NCBI RefSeq assembly: GCF_025766255.1
Contig: NW_026516710.1
Coordinates: forward strand, 248,001 to 312,000
Length of the DNA stretch: 64,000 bases
Reading direction: 5' to 3'
Source: Zychaea mexicana
Taxonomy: Eukaryota; Mucoromycota; Mucoromycetes; Mucorales; Lichtheimiaceae
Part shown: positions 38,378 to 49,868 of the stretch, piece by piece
Position numbering within the stretch: the first letter of the stretch is position 1
Layout of the letters: each line of letters starts with the position of its first letter
Made by a program: the position numbers and the translations under genes
Notes under the pieces: generated by a model
Databases searched by the model: none
Told to the model about the DNA's origin: nothing
Seen by the model: the letters and a program-made list of their open reading frames with translations, nothing else

Positions 38378-39648
38378 ATGAGCACAGAAGCAGGATCGCG
38401 TACAGCACTTGTCCTTGGCGCCACAGGTAAATACAATATATACCAAGCTCTTATTAAAGCTGTTCGTCAGCGTTGTCAGAATATGATGTGCTGAATTGTG
38501 ACGGAATGCTACTTGGCTTATAGGCGCAGTGGGCAAGCAATTGTTGTTGGATGTTTTAAAGAATGGAAATTACAGCAGAGTGATTACGCTTGGTCGACGA
38601 CCCGCCCCGCTCGACGACAGTATTCCACAACAGAACTTGGTTTGTATTAGTAGTCTTTATCATTATGGTCAAGAAGTATAGCCGTTGGAAGGTTGATTAT
38701 GGTTAAGCCAATTACTGATAAGCAACAAAAACATGCTTTCACATATATTCAAACAGGAGCAAAAGACAGTCGACTTTGACAATTTGGAAGCGTCCCGAGC
38801 AGAGTTCCGAAACGTCAAGTAAGTGCAGTACTGGTTCAGATACAAATGAGGATCCGCAAGAAGAGAAGAGGAGAAAGAAGGGGTGGAGAGGGCTCATGTG
38901 GTTGGTGTATTTATATTTACATGGGACTCACATTCTACTGCATATCAGTGATGTGTACTGCTGTTTGGGCACGACGCGTGCGGACGCAGGAAGTGCCGAG
39001 GCGTTCCGACGCATTGATCAAACGTATGTGCTGAACTCTGCAAAGATTATTGCAGAGGAGAACAAGCCGACTACTGCTGCTGCTGCTGCTGCTGAATCAT
39101 CAACACTGTCGCCCGTGCATTTCCTTTATTGTTCGTCCAAGGTACATTATAAAAAACAATATATCCAAAAGTGGGGATTGGCTGAGTGGTTGGTTGGTTT
39201 GGTGACATACAAATCCCCCATCCAGTCTTGATGGTGATGATGACGTGACCTCACTATATGCCTTTTGTAATTATTAAATTCGGGACCTGCTCCTCAGGGC
39301 TCCAACAAAAACTCCATGTTCCTCTACCCACAAAGCAAGGGCCAGACGGAAGAAGGCATCATCAAAGCCGGGTTCCAGCGCGTCTCCATCTTCCTCCCAG
39401 GCTTTCTCGAGGTGCAAGAGCCCAGGCCACGCTCACGACTTGGTGAACAGGTGCTTGGTGCCATCTTCACGCCCGTCAACCGGTACATGAACCTCCACAT
39501 GGCCATCCCCACGTCCTCGGTCGGACAAGCCATGCACAAGGTTGCCATGCAGCAACAATCCAAAGCAGTGCCCGCCGATGCTAAGGAAACCAAAGTGGAA
39601 TACTATAGCAACAAGGACATGGAAGACTTGACCAAGCCATCTGAATAA
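38378..39648 (+). CDS. TIP30/HTATIP2-like NAD(P)-binding oxidoreductase
   Basis: Short-chain dehydrogenase-like protein with a Rossmann fold, of the family of animal TIP30/CC3 and fungal Fmp52-type proteins. Exon 1 (38378-38427) starts at ATG AGC ACA GAA. The nucleotide-binding motif ALVLGATGAVGKQLLLDVL spans the first intron. Then come VITLGRRPAPLD, VDFDNLEA, VVYCCLGTTRADAGSAEAFRRID, VHFLYCSSKGSN, MFLYPQSKGQTEE (YxxxK) and VSIFLPGFLEVQEPRPR, with GEQVLGAIF near the end. A poly-Ala run is an insertion relative to relatives. The intron from about 39142 removes a non-homologous stretch. In yeast Fmp52 is mitochondrial; substrate and location here are unknown. Confidence 0.85.
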
Positions 39649-40032
39649 AAAAAATAAGCTTTTTGCTCTCTACCTCCTACCTTTGGAGAGGAAAAAGAGG
39701 GAAGGAAAAGAAAGGTGGGGGGGGTGGGAGTGGGGATCATGAGAATAGGCTAGTGCTCAGGGACCCGCAGGTTCGTTTGGCCTGGTTTGTGGCACTTTAG
39801 GGAAGAAAGTGAACACATTCGTGTAAACTATGGCTGAAACGCGCTGTGATTGTTGTTGTTGCTTTGTTGTTTCCCGTAAACGTCTCAAGGATAACAACGC
39901 AAAAACGAGTATCAGGTGCTGATGTCATTTTTCTTGTTATAAAGATTGACTGGCAACACTGCTTTCCTTTCTTTCCTTTTACTCCTCACCTTTCTTTTTC
40001 CATCCATCCATCCCAACCCATCCAAATTTAGA

Positions 40033-41451
40033 ATGGCTGTAGTACTTACACCGTCGTCCTATCTTACTTTTACTCGTACGTTCTCGAATTCGAAAAGAGA
40101 CAAGGGAGGGCTTCGAACAACGGGAGAGAGAGAGAGAGAAAGAAAGAAAGAAGCGTTCTATTCTTTCCAAGGAGGAACTTTACTATTAGTGGCGCTGGTC
40201 GCTTCTCAACAAAGCTAAACGTACATGCAATACGATAGGACCCTTTGCCCATCCCGTTGCCACGGAGAGCATCTGTATCCAAAACCCGGGCAAGATCCCT
40301 GTCACCTTCAAAGTCAAAACCACCGCGCCCAAGCAGTACTGTGTCAAGCCAAACACGGGCAAGATTGAGCCTAATGAACAAGTGGTGGTCCAAGGTAGGA
40401 CAACTTGCACTTTTCTGCACCTGCTTGTGCTTTGATACCTTTCAGGAACCGTTCGAGTGCTAACTATAAGCTGACTGTCGGACTGGCTGATGCTTGATTG
40501 TCAAAAATATGTATCTAGTATTCTTACAGCCAATGAAGGAGAAGTTTGTTGAGGGGTACAAATGCAAGGACAAGTTTCTGATCCAGACAGCCGAAATCAA
40601 ACCAACTGGTCAACACAACAACAGCAGCAGCGTGAGCATGGCCGAAATGGTAATTATGACCGCAGTAGTAATTAGTTGTAGCTATTATCTAGCAGTAGCA
40701 ATCATAGCATCCGCAGCTTCTCATCTTGTTGTGCTTGCACACTCTTATTATGTAGTGGCAGCGCATTGAAACGGAAGAAAAGGACAAAATATACCGTCAC
40801 AAAATCAAATGCGTGGTGTCACCCCCTGGACCCTCCAGGCGACAGTCAGAACCGGTTAAGGACAAGACAGCAAGGCAGCAAGACGAACGAATGCATGTCC
40901 TCCGTAGCGACACGGTGGACACATTGCCCATGAAGGATGCGCCGTCATCACCTTCCGCGTCTTCCACTAACACTGCATCGACGACGGAGGAAGAGAACTT
41001 GATGCACCAGCAGCACGAAGAACGAGTGGCGGCTGTGCAGGAAGAGAATATTCGGCTGCTCAAGCAGGTTGCCAATGCTCAGGAGTCGATAAAGCAGTTA
41101 CGCCAAGAACTGATGCTAGCCACCCAAAAGCAGCATGAAGCAGAAGAACGGTGTCGTCAGTACAAGGAGGCGGTGCTACAGGACCTTGCAGAACAAGAGG
41201 AGCAGGAAAAACAGCAGCAGCAGCAACAGCAGGAGACGGATATCAGCAGTAGCAATAGCAATGGTACAGGAGAACAACAACAGATGCAGCACATCAAAAG
41301 CAGCAACAGCAGCAGTCGTCGTCGTCGTCAGCGTCTAGCATTGATGTTACAAGAGCATCGACCCAGTATCGAAGAGGACGGCCATCCAGTTGCAGTGGCT
41401 TGGACGGCTGCTGCACTTACATTTGGCCTTGCATTTTATCTGTTTTGTTGA
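40033..41451 (+). CDS. VAP/Scs2-type ER membrane protein (MSP domain)
   Basis: VAP proteins sit in the ER membrane, bind FFAT motifs and build membrane contact sites. Exon 1 (40033-40075, MAVVLTPSSYLTFTR) splices to PFAHPVATESICIQNPGKI, then VTFKVKTTAPKQYCVKPNTG, the hallmark VAP MSP sequence that includes the FFAT-binding surface. The next exons give VFLQPMKEKFVEGYKCKDKF and WQRIETEEKDKIYRHKIKC. A Ser/Thr-rich linker follows, then a long coiled coil (RVAAVQEENIRLLKQVANAQ and on, about 41030-41210), a Gln/Ser-rich stretch and a C-terminal membrane anchor (AWTAAALTFGLAFYLFC). The layout MSP-coiled coil-tail anchor is complete. A GA-rich tract lies in the first intron. Confidence 0.93.
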
Positions 41452-42140
41452 TGAAATATAGTGATTTTTATAGGTTGTAGTATAAAATATTATTGTTGTT
41501 GTTATTATTATATATAAAGTTTTCTTTAGTTCCTTATTTTTTGGCGCGCATTCTCCACCTCCCCTCCTTTCTCAATGCGTCCCTTTTTTAAGATGTGGAA
41601 CTTCCTTCATGTTATGTGTTACCCTGCAGCAGGAAGATCGTAAAGTCGCAAAAAGCTAAGATTGACGACCGCTATTTTAAAGTGAAAGTCACCTGGCTTC
41701 GAAATGTCTGGCTACCTTGGCTGTTTTACCCACACACGGACCACCTCTTCCGTTGCTAGGTTTCTGGGTGCACAATTTCATGTGTAACGACGGAAACGAA
41801 AATAAAAAAACTAGGTTGTGTGACACGGAGGTACAAACGCAACAGCTGGGTACAAATATAGCTGGTTTGGTTCGTTTTTTTTTTGTTCTGTGTGTTTCTC
41901 TGTGTGAAATGAATGCTGCCACGGTATATCAAGTGCCCCACATCCACACAACAACAACACGAGCACACACGCTCCAAACGGCCAAGTGAGTATGCAAATG
42001 GTTGGGGCGGGATGGATATATAATATGTATTATACGATAGGTGACGGTAGTAGTAGTAATAGTAGTAGTAGGTACGAGAAGAAAGGTAAAGAAAGACTTT
42101 CTATAATTGGGTATATGTTTTTTTTTCTTCTTTTTTTTTT
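41452..42140. other. Intergenic, convergent 3' ends
   Basis: 3' flanks of the VAP gene (+) and the arrestin gene (-). AT-rich with poly-T tracts and a (TAG)n-like stretch near 42045-42070. No gene seen. Confidence 0.6.
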
Positions 42141-43628
42141 CTAACATGCCGGATATAAATTGCGTACAACATCATCATATTTGGGTGGCGGTGCCTCTTT
42201 CTTGTCACCTAGCCATGACCGTCGTGGAGTCAATCTGTTTAGCCAGGACTTGGAGGGTGTAGGAACAGGTGGTGGCTGCGGTCCGAGCAACGGAGCCGAA
42301 GCTGATGCGACTGGTTGCTGCTGTGATTGTGGCGATGGTAATAACGACGAGGACGATGTTGACGCTGCTGCTGATAAATCTCTTTCTGACGGCTGTGGCG
42401 TTGGTGGTGCATGCTGATGGTATACAGGCAATGTTATGTAATCGTCGATGCAGTCCATAAGCACAGAGATGGGTGCATCCATGAGAATTTCCTTGGGCGT
42501 GCCGTCCTGCAATGTGAACCGCAAGGTGATCTGGATCCAATGGCGGACGCGGATGTTTGGGTTGGACGTTGATGGATGGACTTGTAAGGTTTCTTTATCG
42601 GGCACAGCAAACACGCACCGCAGCTCGGTGGTTTTGTTCGCATGGCGCAGCTGATGCTTGAGTAGATCTGGATCGCTGGGGGCCAGCGTTATCTCGTGGT
42701 GGAGGATCCGAGTGGTGCGTTTTGCGCGTGCGCGAAACTTCTGTCGCTCGATCAGCTTCACAGACAAGTCGTTGATGGTGGAAGGAGCGTGTGAGAATGA
42801 AAAGCACAGAGCGAGTGGCGTGCCAGGGGTGATATGGGCGGATTCTACGAGCACGTGTAGTTCTTCATTGTTGTTGCTGTTGTTGCTATTGCTATAATTA
42901 GTGCTACTGCTACAAATGTCATTGCATCTGCTGCTGCTGTTGTTGCTGCTATCAGAAGTGTTGCTTCTGCTGTGGGTTTTGAGAGTGTGTGTTTGACTGA
43001 TACATCGAGGGACACTGTCCTGTTGTGGTAAGCGCACAAGGACGACAGCACGCTGTGCCTTGAGCTGCGAGCCAAAGGGAGACCAAGCCGGTTTGATGTG
43101 CACTTGGCACAGCAGCTTATAGCGGACATGGCCCAGGCCACACTCGACGGATTCTGACAAGGCATTGGACAGGAGGATCTCAAAGGGAAAGGCGTGGACG
43201 CCCTTCTTCAAGACGACGGGAGAACGGCAGATGGGGATGATAGAGTCGACCAGAACATGCTTGTCCCAGTGGTGGGATGCTGTGATATGAAAGACATACG
43301 GTAGTGTACGCGAGAGAACCAACCAGAGGATTGTGAGTTGATGTTGATATAATATGGTAATAATGGAAGGCAAAGGTAGCAAACGGTAAACGGTGATTGG
43401 TGTATTGCTAGTGGGGGGGGGGTGGGGAGGAGTGTTCGTATTACCTTCTGGCCACAAAGTCTTTGCAGTTCCGATGAACTGGATGGTGACCGATTGAATA
43501 ATGGCCGGGTGGGAGAGCTGCAGCCGAATAAGGCCACGCAGAATGTTGATTGTGTGTTTGTCCTTCGGGTGACCACGCAGATAGACCACGGGTTCAACCA
43601 GCTCGATTGTTAGTGATTTGCGAAACAT
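42141..43628 (-). CDS. Alpha-arrestin (ART-like) ubiquitin-ligase adaptor
   Basis: Alpha-arrestins bring Rsp5/Nedd4 ubiquitin ligases to plasma-membrane permeases and trigger their endocytosis. Two exons: 43628-43445 and 43279-42141, giving 440 residues. The N-terminal arrestin half reads LTIELVEPVVYLRGHP, LRGLIRLQLSHPAIIQSVTI and TLWPE spliced to ASHHWDKHV. VHAFPFEILLSNALSESVE and YKLLCQVHIKPAWS follow. The C-terminal arrestin half has LCFSFSHAPSTINDLSVKLIE, HWIQITLRF and ISVLMDCIDDYITLPVY. A Pro/Ser/Gln-rich tail ends with PPPKYDDVVRNLYPAC, a PPxY motif that binds Rsp5 WW domains. The 165-base intron has no stop and is a multiple of three, so unspliced RNA would still be read through. A Ser/Asn repeat loop interrupts the middle. 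The divergent neighbour is a kinase of the class that regulates such adaptors. Confidence 0.9.
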   Translation of the reverse strand: MFRKSLTIELVEPVVYLRGHPKDKHTINILRGLIRLQLSHPAIIQSVTIQFIGTAKTLWPEGNTNTPPHPPPTSNTPITVYRLLPLPSIITILYQHQLTILWLVLSRTLPYVFHITASHHWDKHVLVDSIIPICRSPVVLKKGVHAFPFEILLSNALSESVECGLGHVRYKLLCQVHIKPAWSPFGSQLKAQRAVVLVRLPQQDSVPRCISQTHTLKTHSRSNTSDSSNNSSSRCNDICSSSTNYSNSNNSNNNEELHVLVESAHITPGTPLALCFSFSHAPSTINDLSVKLIERQKFRARAKRTTRILHHEITLAPSDPDLLKHQLRHANKTTELRCVFAVPDKETLQVHPSTSNPNIRVRHWIQITLRFTLQDGTPKEILMDAPISVLMDCIDDYITLPVYHQHAPPTPQPSERDLSAAASTSSSSLLPSPQSQQQPVASASAPLLGPQPPPVPTPSKSWLNRLTPRRSWLGDKKEAPPPKYDDVVRNLYPAC

Positions 43629-44237
43629 TACACACAACCCAAAACTTGGAAAAAAAAAAAAAAGATAAACAGAAAACGATCGAGTGGCAAAAGAGGGAAA
43701 GAAGAACAAGAAAAGAGAACGAAAAAAGAAGAAGGAAAATATAAGGCCATTCGCTTGCTGTTTCGAGCAGGAGGACAAGGGCCTCCTAATTTTGCTGTTC
43801 TTGATGAGGCACTCCTGCATGTGTTTAAATGTGGGTGCTGGCGAGAATAATGTTAATGAGCCCTCGTTGTGGATAACCCATGTTGCTGATAATTCACAGT
43901 GGCTTTATTTATTATATTGATAGTAGTAGCAACATATACCAACAACGACCACTTATCGGCGAAACTGAAAACCTAACCGCGGTGGCGGGGGGGGGGTGTT
44001 TACACTAGTCTTTCGTAGACGGGTCAGATCCGGTCGAGGTGGTACGAAGTGAAGAAAAAAAAAGGGCATGATACAAAAAATCCGTTTCTTTTTCTTCTTC
44101 TCTCTTCCCCCACACACAAACACAAAGAGGCAAGAACAACAACAAAGAAAAACAAACGCACCCTTCTCTTTCTCTCTTTCTCTCTCGCTCTCTCCTCATT
44201 GTTCTTCTTCTAGTACGCAGGCTGCAAGCTGTCTGGA
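43629..44237. promoter_or_regulatory. Shared divergent promoter region, arrestin / kinase
   Basis: 609 bp separate the two start codons. The region contains A- and G-runs (43980s) and a long TC-rich stretch (44080-44210) just before the kinase start, typical of fungal leaders. No individual factor site can be named with confidence. Confidence 0.5.
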
Positions 44238-45797
44238 ATGCCTTCGATTGTGAACCAGCGCTATGATTTGGTTACTCCAGAGCGTTCGATGCCATCCAGT
44301 CCGACCCTTTCGGCCGCCACGGTGACACATACGATCGCTACTTCTCGACATCAACATCTCAAAGATCAGCAACAACAATCACAGCAGCAGCAGCAACAAC
44401 AGCAACAACAACAACAACAACAACAGCAGCAGCAGCAGTTGCAGGCCACACCTGTCGATCTTTCCGAACTGACTAGACGATTGCACAAGGCCGCCCAGCG
44501 TTCTTCATGGTCTGCATCGCCATCACCACGGCCGCGTTCCCAGCTCTATCAGTCTTCCAAGCCACCTTCTCCTTCTGCTTCGTCGTCCACCTCATCTAAT
44601 TCCTCGTCCTCATTCCGATTCCTGCCTGCGGCTGCCAACTCGACATCGACACCTGCACCCAAACGTCCAGCTCTACCGCAGCTACCGCAGCAGCAACAAG
44701 CTGGCACTTCCTCTTCTAACCCCCGGCCCACGTTGGTGCATCGTCCAGCCAGTGCCACGACCCCGTCCCAATTTGTTTTCAAGAAACCCGAGTACAACCA
44801 GCATTATCACCAAACGCATTTTCATCATCATCATCCACTCAACGAACCAAACGGCAACGCGAGCACTACCAACGGCGGCAGCAGCAGCGGCCAAAAGGAT
44901 TTGTTCTTGGTCTGGTCTGATCTGCGACGTTTCTTTGTCTCCGCCGATTCATCTCCGCCATCTTCCGCTGCTGCCTCTGTGAATGAGGATTTCCCTATCT
45001 CTACGAATACGGATACCAACACCACCACCACCACTACTAATAATAATAATAATAATAACAATAACGTCATTTCTACCACTACTGCCATTACTCCTACTGC
45101 CACCACCACGCCGGCTAAACATTCCGACACCACTTTCGCAAACCAGTTTCGACAAGACATTGAGGGACGCTATGGAAAGTGGGGTAAGGACCAAAAGAAA
45201 AAAAAAAGATCTTTTGTACACCACCACAAAAGGAGGGCGACCCCCCCAAAAAAAAAGGAGAATATTCTAACCGATATTGTGTGCGCGCGCATGTGTGATA
45301 CCAGGCCGATACATCGGAAAGGGTGCGGGTGGCTCTGTACGCTTGATAAGACGGTCGACGGACGGCAAGACATTTGCTGTGAAGCGGTTTCGCAAGCAAT
45401 TGCCGCACGAGAGCGACAAGGATTACATCAAAAAGGTGACGGCCGAGTTCTGCATTGGGTCGACACTGCATCACGCCAACGTCATTGAGACTCTGGACAT
45501 TATCCAAGAAGGAAACCTGTTTTACGAAATCATGGAGTATGCGCCCAACGATCTGTTCAACGTGGTCATGAGTGGCATGATGTCGCGCGAAGAAGTGGCC
45601 TGCTGCTGGCGGCAGCTCTTGCAAGGCCTCGAGTACCTGCACGGCATGGGGATCGCCCATCGCGACCTAAAGTTAGATAACCTTGTACTCGACCACATGG
45701 GCATCCTGAAGATTATTGACTTTGGATGCTCATGTGTCTTTAAATACCCCTTTGAGAAGAATATCACGCGGTGCAAAGGTAAATGCTCTTGCTATTT

Positions 45798-45834
<37 letters not shown>

Positions 45835-46427
45835 GGCAAAAGAAGTACTAAAGGCGTTATACGATAAATCTAGGCGTCTATGGCTCGGATCCATACATTG
45901 CGCCGGAGCTCTATACCCAACCTACATACGACCCTCAGCAGTCGGATGTATGGTCATGCGGCATCATCTTCATTTGCATGACAATCCGTCGCTTCCCCTG
46001 GCGCAACCCACGTCTGGCTGATCCGTCGTTTCGCGCATATGCGACCAACCAGAACCACCAGCAACTGCGTCTGTTGAAGCTGCTGCCACGCGAGGCCAGA
46101 CCCGTCATGGCAACTATCATGGACATGGATCCGCTGCGGCGTGGCACTCTGAAAAGCGTTCTTCAGGACAAGTGGGTGCAGGGCATCGACATGTGTACCG
46201 TGGAAGAGCCCGGTGCGCGACATGTACACCACGTCCTGTCGATGCCGCCTGCTCATCAGCAAGAAAGGGGCAACCTCGTCCCAGTGATGCCAGAGCCACC
46301 TGGCGTTGCAGCCGCCAAAGAAAAGCGCCGTCAACAACAGCAACAGCAACAACAACAACAACAACAACAACAACAGCATTACCAAGTACCTCCTCCACCA
46401 CCCTCGCCACGCAAAGCGTCTTACTAA
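44238..46427 (+). CDS. HAL4/HAL5/NPR1-family serine/threonine kinase
   Basis: Fungal kinases of this family control plasma-membrane transporters. Exons 44238-45183, 45305-45778 and 45874-46427 join in phase to 657 residues. The first 300 or so are low-complexity: a poly-Gln run (CAG/CAA, about 44367-44440), Ser/Pro stretches and Asn/Thr repeats. The kinase domain starts at the splice: [14 protein letters not shown] (P-loop), FAVKRFRK (VAIK lysine), [46 protein letters not shown] (HRD), [12 protein letters not shown] (DFG), [23 protein letters not shown] and FPWRNP. The C-terminus has a second poly-Gln run (46335-46376) and ends in a Pro-rich tail. All catalytic residues are present. The [10 protein letters not shown] form and the FPW motif mark the HAL/NPR group, but I cannot choose the member. 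Confidence 0.88.
45801..45831 (+). repeat. (AG)n microsatellite in a kinase intron
   Basis: About 15 AG units start 22 bases after the donor of the second intron (45779-45873). Confidence 0.95.
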
Positions 46428-47640
46428 AAGTAATAATTTCATCTTCATTGTTCGCCTCTCATCCCACCAAAAAAGAGACACCTTGCTTGCTTTTCCTATC
46501 TTCTTCTCCTTTCACTGTATATCCTTCTTACCTTGCATACCATACCACGTTTCATTCATCCTCTTCATCCCATCTTCTTTACTCTGCAACTCCTCAATCT
46601 AAAAGCAGCATGTGTGTCAAAAGAAACAAATACTACAAACAAACAAACAACCAACCAAAAGAAGAGTTCCTCGATAAGGAAGCAACAGTGTAGCTCCAAC
46701 TCGTTTGTGCATGTACAACCGGGTTGCTGTGATGCGTGAGACAAGTGCTGCAGTCAGTGTTACTTGCCTTATTTCATCCCAATGGCAAACACCTCCTTTA
46801 CTGTTTTCCGTTCACTGCTACTACTACTACTATGCAAATGTAAATAATATCATATCTCTTCTTTGTTACATATAACAGCCATAGTAATAACATTACCATT
46901 ACTGCTGGGGAGGGGACTATGTACATTCTTCTTCTTCGTCGCTTTCAGAATGTCATTATTGCTATTAATTAAAACTCATTATGTTGCAGAAGATCTACAT
47001 ACATTGTCTACATGTAAGCACAGCACTCACAAAAGCATGTTGTACATTACATACTACACATGTACACCCTCCCTTCTTTCTCCTACTTCTGTATCTATAT
47101 CCGACAACACCTCTTCATGCAGTTTGTCTACATTATGCTATACTATTTCGGACTCATTGGCCGTGTCAGCCAGGAGAAGATGAGTTTGTTACAAACGACG
47201 GGGACAGGGAGCGGAGTGCTCCCCCAGGGTGAAAGGGGAGCCCGAAACATAGAGAGTATATACCACCATCATCATCATCATCAAAAATAGCACTTTTTGG
47301 CACAAGTAAACAAACCACCCACTGCATCGCCACCATCTTCATGATCACATCATATCGCTCCGGTAGACAGACGCTCACTCCCTATAGCTACTTCTTATAT
47401 GAGTATACACATCATAGTACTTCAACTATGTACTCCTACCAAGCCCAATGTATGCTGACGATACTGTGCCACTTGCAACAAGTTCTACTGATAGCAGCTA
47501 AAGCACACAACATGGATTTGTTACAAAGAAAACATAACGTCGTTTATTTCTAAGCACTGTCAATGTAGCAGTAGCAACTGTGTGCTGTTCCATTGTGGTA
47601 GATTGTCTAAGCAACGACTGTGCTACATCATTGTTTCTGT
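46428..47640. other. Intergenic, low-complexity 3' flank
   Basis: Pyrimidine-rich 3' flank of the kinase gene followed by AT-rich DNA with a short (CAT)n run near 47265-47282. No gene or RNA seen. Confidence 0.6.
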
Positions 47641-47975
47641 AGCATATACGTCTTTGAATGGGCGAATCATACTCTAGTGACTATTCTTAATGGGCACCTT
47701 GTGCCAAGTATTACTGTACCTTATACGTCATTTGGATTCATTGTTCTTCCTTACACCGATAGTACAAAGACGATTTTACCTCTTCGGTCAAGTTCTAGCT
47801 AGCTTCAATTCTACTGCACTACGGCAACTTTATCTTACACAAGGGACTCTTGATCGTCAATGCTGGATCATCCGTCTCTCCTCCTTCACAAATATTAGCT
47901 CCGCCGCAATAGCTTACGATAAATCGTGCCTGGATCAGGTATTGATTAGTGGCGTCCTTGTTGTTTCCTACATTA
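47641..47975 (+). pseudogene. Decayed MFS transporter fragment
   Basis: This stretch reads as a scrambled copy of part of the intact MFS gene at 49869-51645, same strand. Matching pieces in order: a segment equivalent to the SFGVFLTPLIQK helix (47725-47765), LASFNSTALRQLYLTQG (47793-47850) against LASFNTALWQLYLTQG, and a segment at 47885-47960. That last segment shares GGATCAGGTATTG and GGCGTC with the intact gene's glycine-rich loop. Frameshifts and changes break the frame, and no start or end is left. Confidence 0.65.
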
Positions 47976-49868
47976 TATATGGCATTCAACGGACAATGTC
48001 CATTATTATGTACTGACTACAGTGCAGAGTGAGCTATTATAGAATCAAATATGTTTCATTTTCTATTATATATATATTTCATACCTTCTGTGGTCCTGGT
48101 TAATCTCGTTAATGAGCGGCAAATGTAAAATTATACTTTATTGAACTTATCACCCTTATTTAAGATAATAAATGTGGTTTAAACTTGTTGCTAATTACAA
48201 ATTGCCATCTTACCAATTATCAAGCCTTTTGTGACATCTCTTTGGAAAACGCTGCGGAAAGTGTGGATCCCCTGTAACAGATCGATGTTTTGTACGATGC
48301 AACAAAAACGAGTTAAAATAGACAAACAATACTGTCGGAGGAGATATCCCACATCATACGTTCCATTTTCGTCTCATCAGAGTCGTAAAATAGCCTTCAA
48401 TTTTATTTTGAATGTGCAGAAATGATAGCAAATACCACCACATTGATGACAATATTCAGTTATGGAATACCACTATGACTAGGAATAACAATCAATATGA
48501 GCATCCAAAGTTCATCCATAATTGATTGAATTCGCTGTACTGAAATTATGCTGCCAAATGATTGATTCGCTCGCTGTTTCGAAATTTCACGAGTAACAAT
48601 TCAAGGAAGCGAAGCCAAGGGTAGCAAAATATTTGTAGCAATACAAGTGATAAAACATATTAGAGAAGAGTAGCAATAACTTTTCGTTTTTCTGAGATAT
48701 ACTTCTGCTGTTTACTTGCTTGGAGTATGTACATACAGAATTATTTGGTCTTTCTAACCCTTCGATACGAATCGGGCAATACAGAAAATGATGTCCTTAT
48801 TCGTTAAATCATGTGACAGCGATAGCTACTAGAATTTTCACTTTCTCGTACTACATATTTCTCTGCTGGATTAGTCAGACTAAAAGAATAAAACAAATCA
48901 TCCTTCTATACTCATTGGATGATGCTGCATATGTGTCGCTCAACTGCGTGATATAATGACGTCTTCTTTAGTTTGCACCACATGTCATATTTTTCTACAA
49001 CAGGCGCAACCTTTTCCCATTCCCTCCTTTTTCTTGCGTTGACGAACTAGAGAATTTGCCTTATATTCGGCTTATATGTATGCTAACCTGAGCAAACCCC
49101 TTGCATATTTTTGTTAAACCGGGAAATATTATCCATTAATAGCGCATGGGTTCACAAGAGGCATTTACCCTTTAACTGATTACTAAAGCAAATCGAAATG
49201 TGATCTTATACCTAAAAATATTATTTCGTAGTGTCAGATCAAACAGCAGTACGCTTGCATAATGAATAAAAGAGCGTATTGAGACGACATTCAAACCGAG
49301 ACACAATTCTTGCTGCTCGTTGATTTTGTCGGCAATCGTCGAGATCATCTCGATTGACATGAAGGAATCTTTGTTTGCTAATGGAAACTAGAGAACACAT
49401 CATTCGGCGAATGAATGTAACACACAGAGCCGTCGGTTAGCACTGACTTTTGTTCCTGAATACCAGGGACATGCATTTCTATGGAAGCTATGATTTGCCA
49501 TGGTTACAACTGGTATTGTTGCTGAGCTTACAGCATTAAGCTCTTTTTCCTTTTTTTTTGACAGCGTAATAAAACCAGTAGACGGGAAAATGGGGAACGC
49601 TAAAGAAAATAACCCACGTTTCGGAGAAGCCGGCGCCCGCCTAATGTGTTATTTTTCCTTACACACCATTTTATCATAATGGAAAGCACCATGATTCTGT
49701 AGCACAGAATCACGATGGATCGCGTCAACCTTTCCCCCTCAGCAGGTTTATAAATGTTCCCACCTTCTTTTTTGTTACTGTTTTCTAAATTTCTTTTTTC
49801 ACCCAGTCTCACAAAAGCACACATCACTATTACTACCCCACAACGCCGGGATCGAGGGTAGAAGAAGA
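47976..49868. other. AT-rich intergenic region
   Basis: About 1.9 kb between the MFS relic and the intact MFS gene. Only short overlapping frames are present; a 62-codon - strand frame at 49360-49172 has reasonable composition but nothing recognisable. The last 250 bases are the leader of the MFS gene. Confidence 0.55.

Noticed and set aside
44549..45227. Several - strand ORFs rich in Val/Leu/Gly
   Set aside because: Shadows of the kinase's Asn/Thr/Ser codon repeats; no domain and no splice logic.
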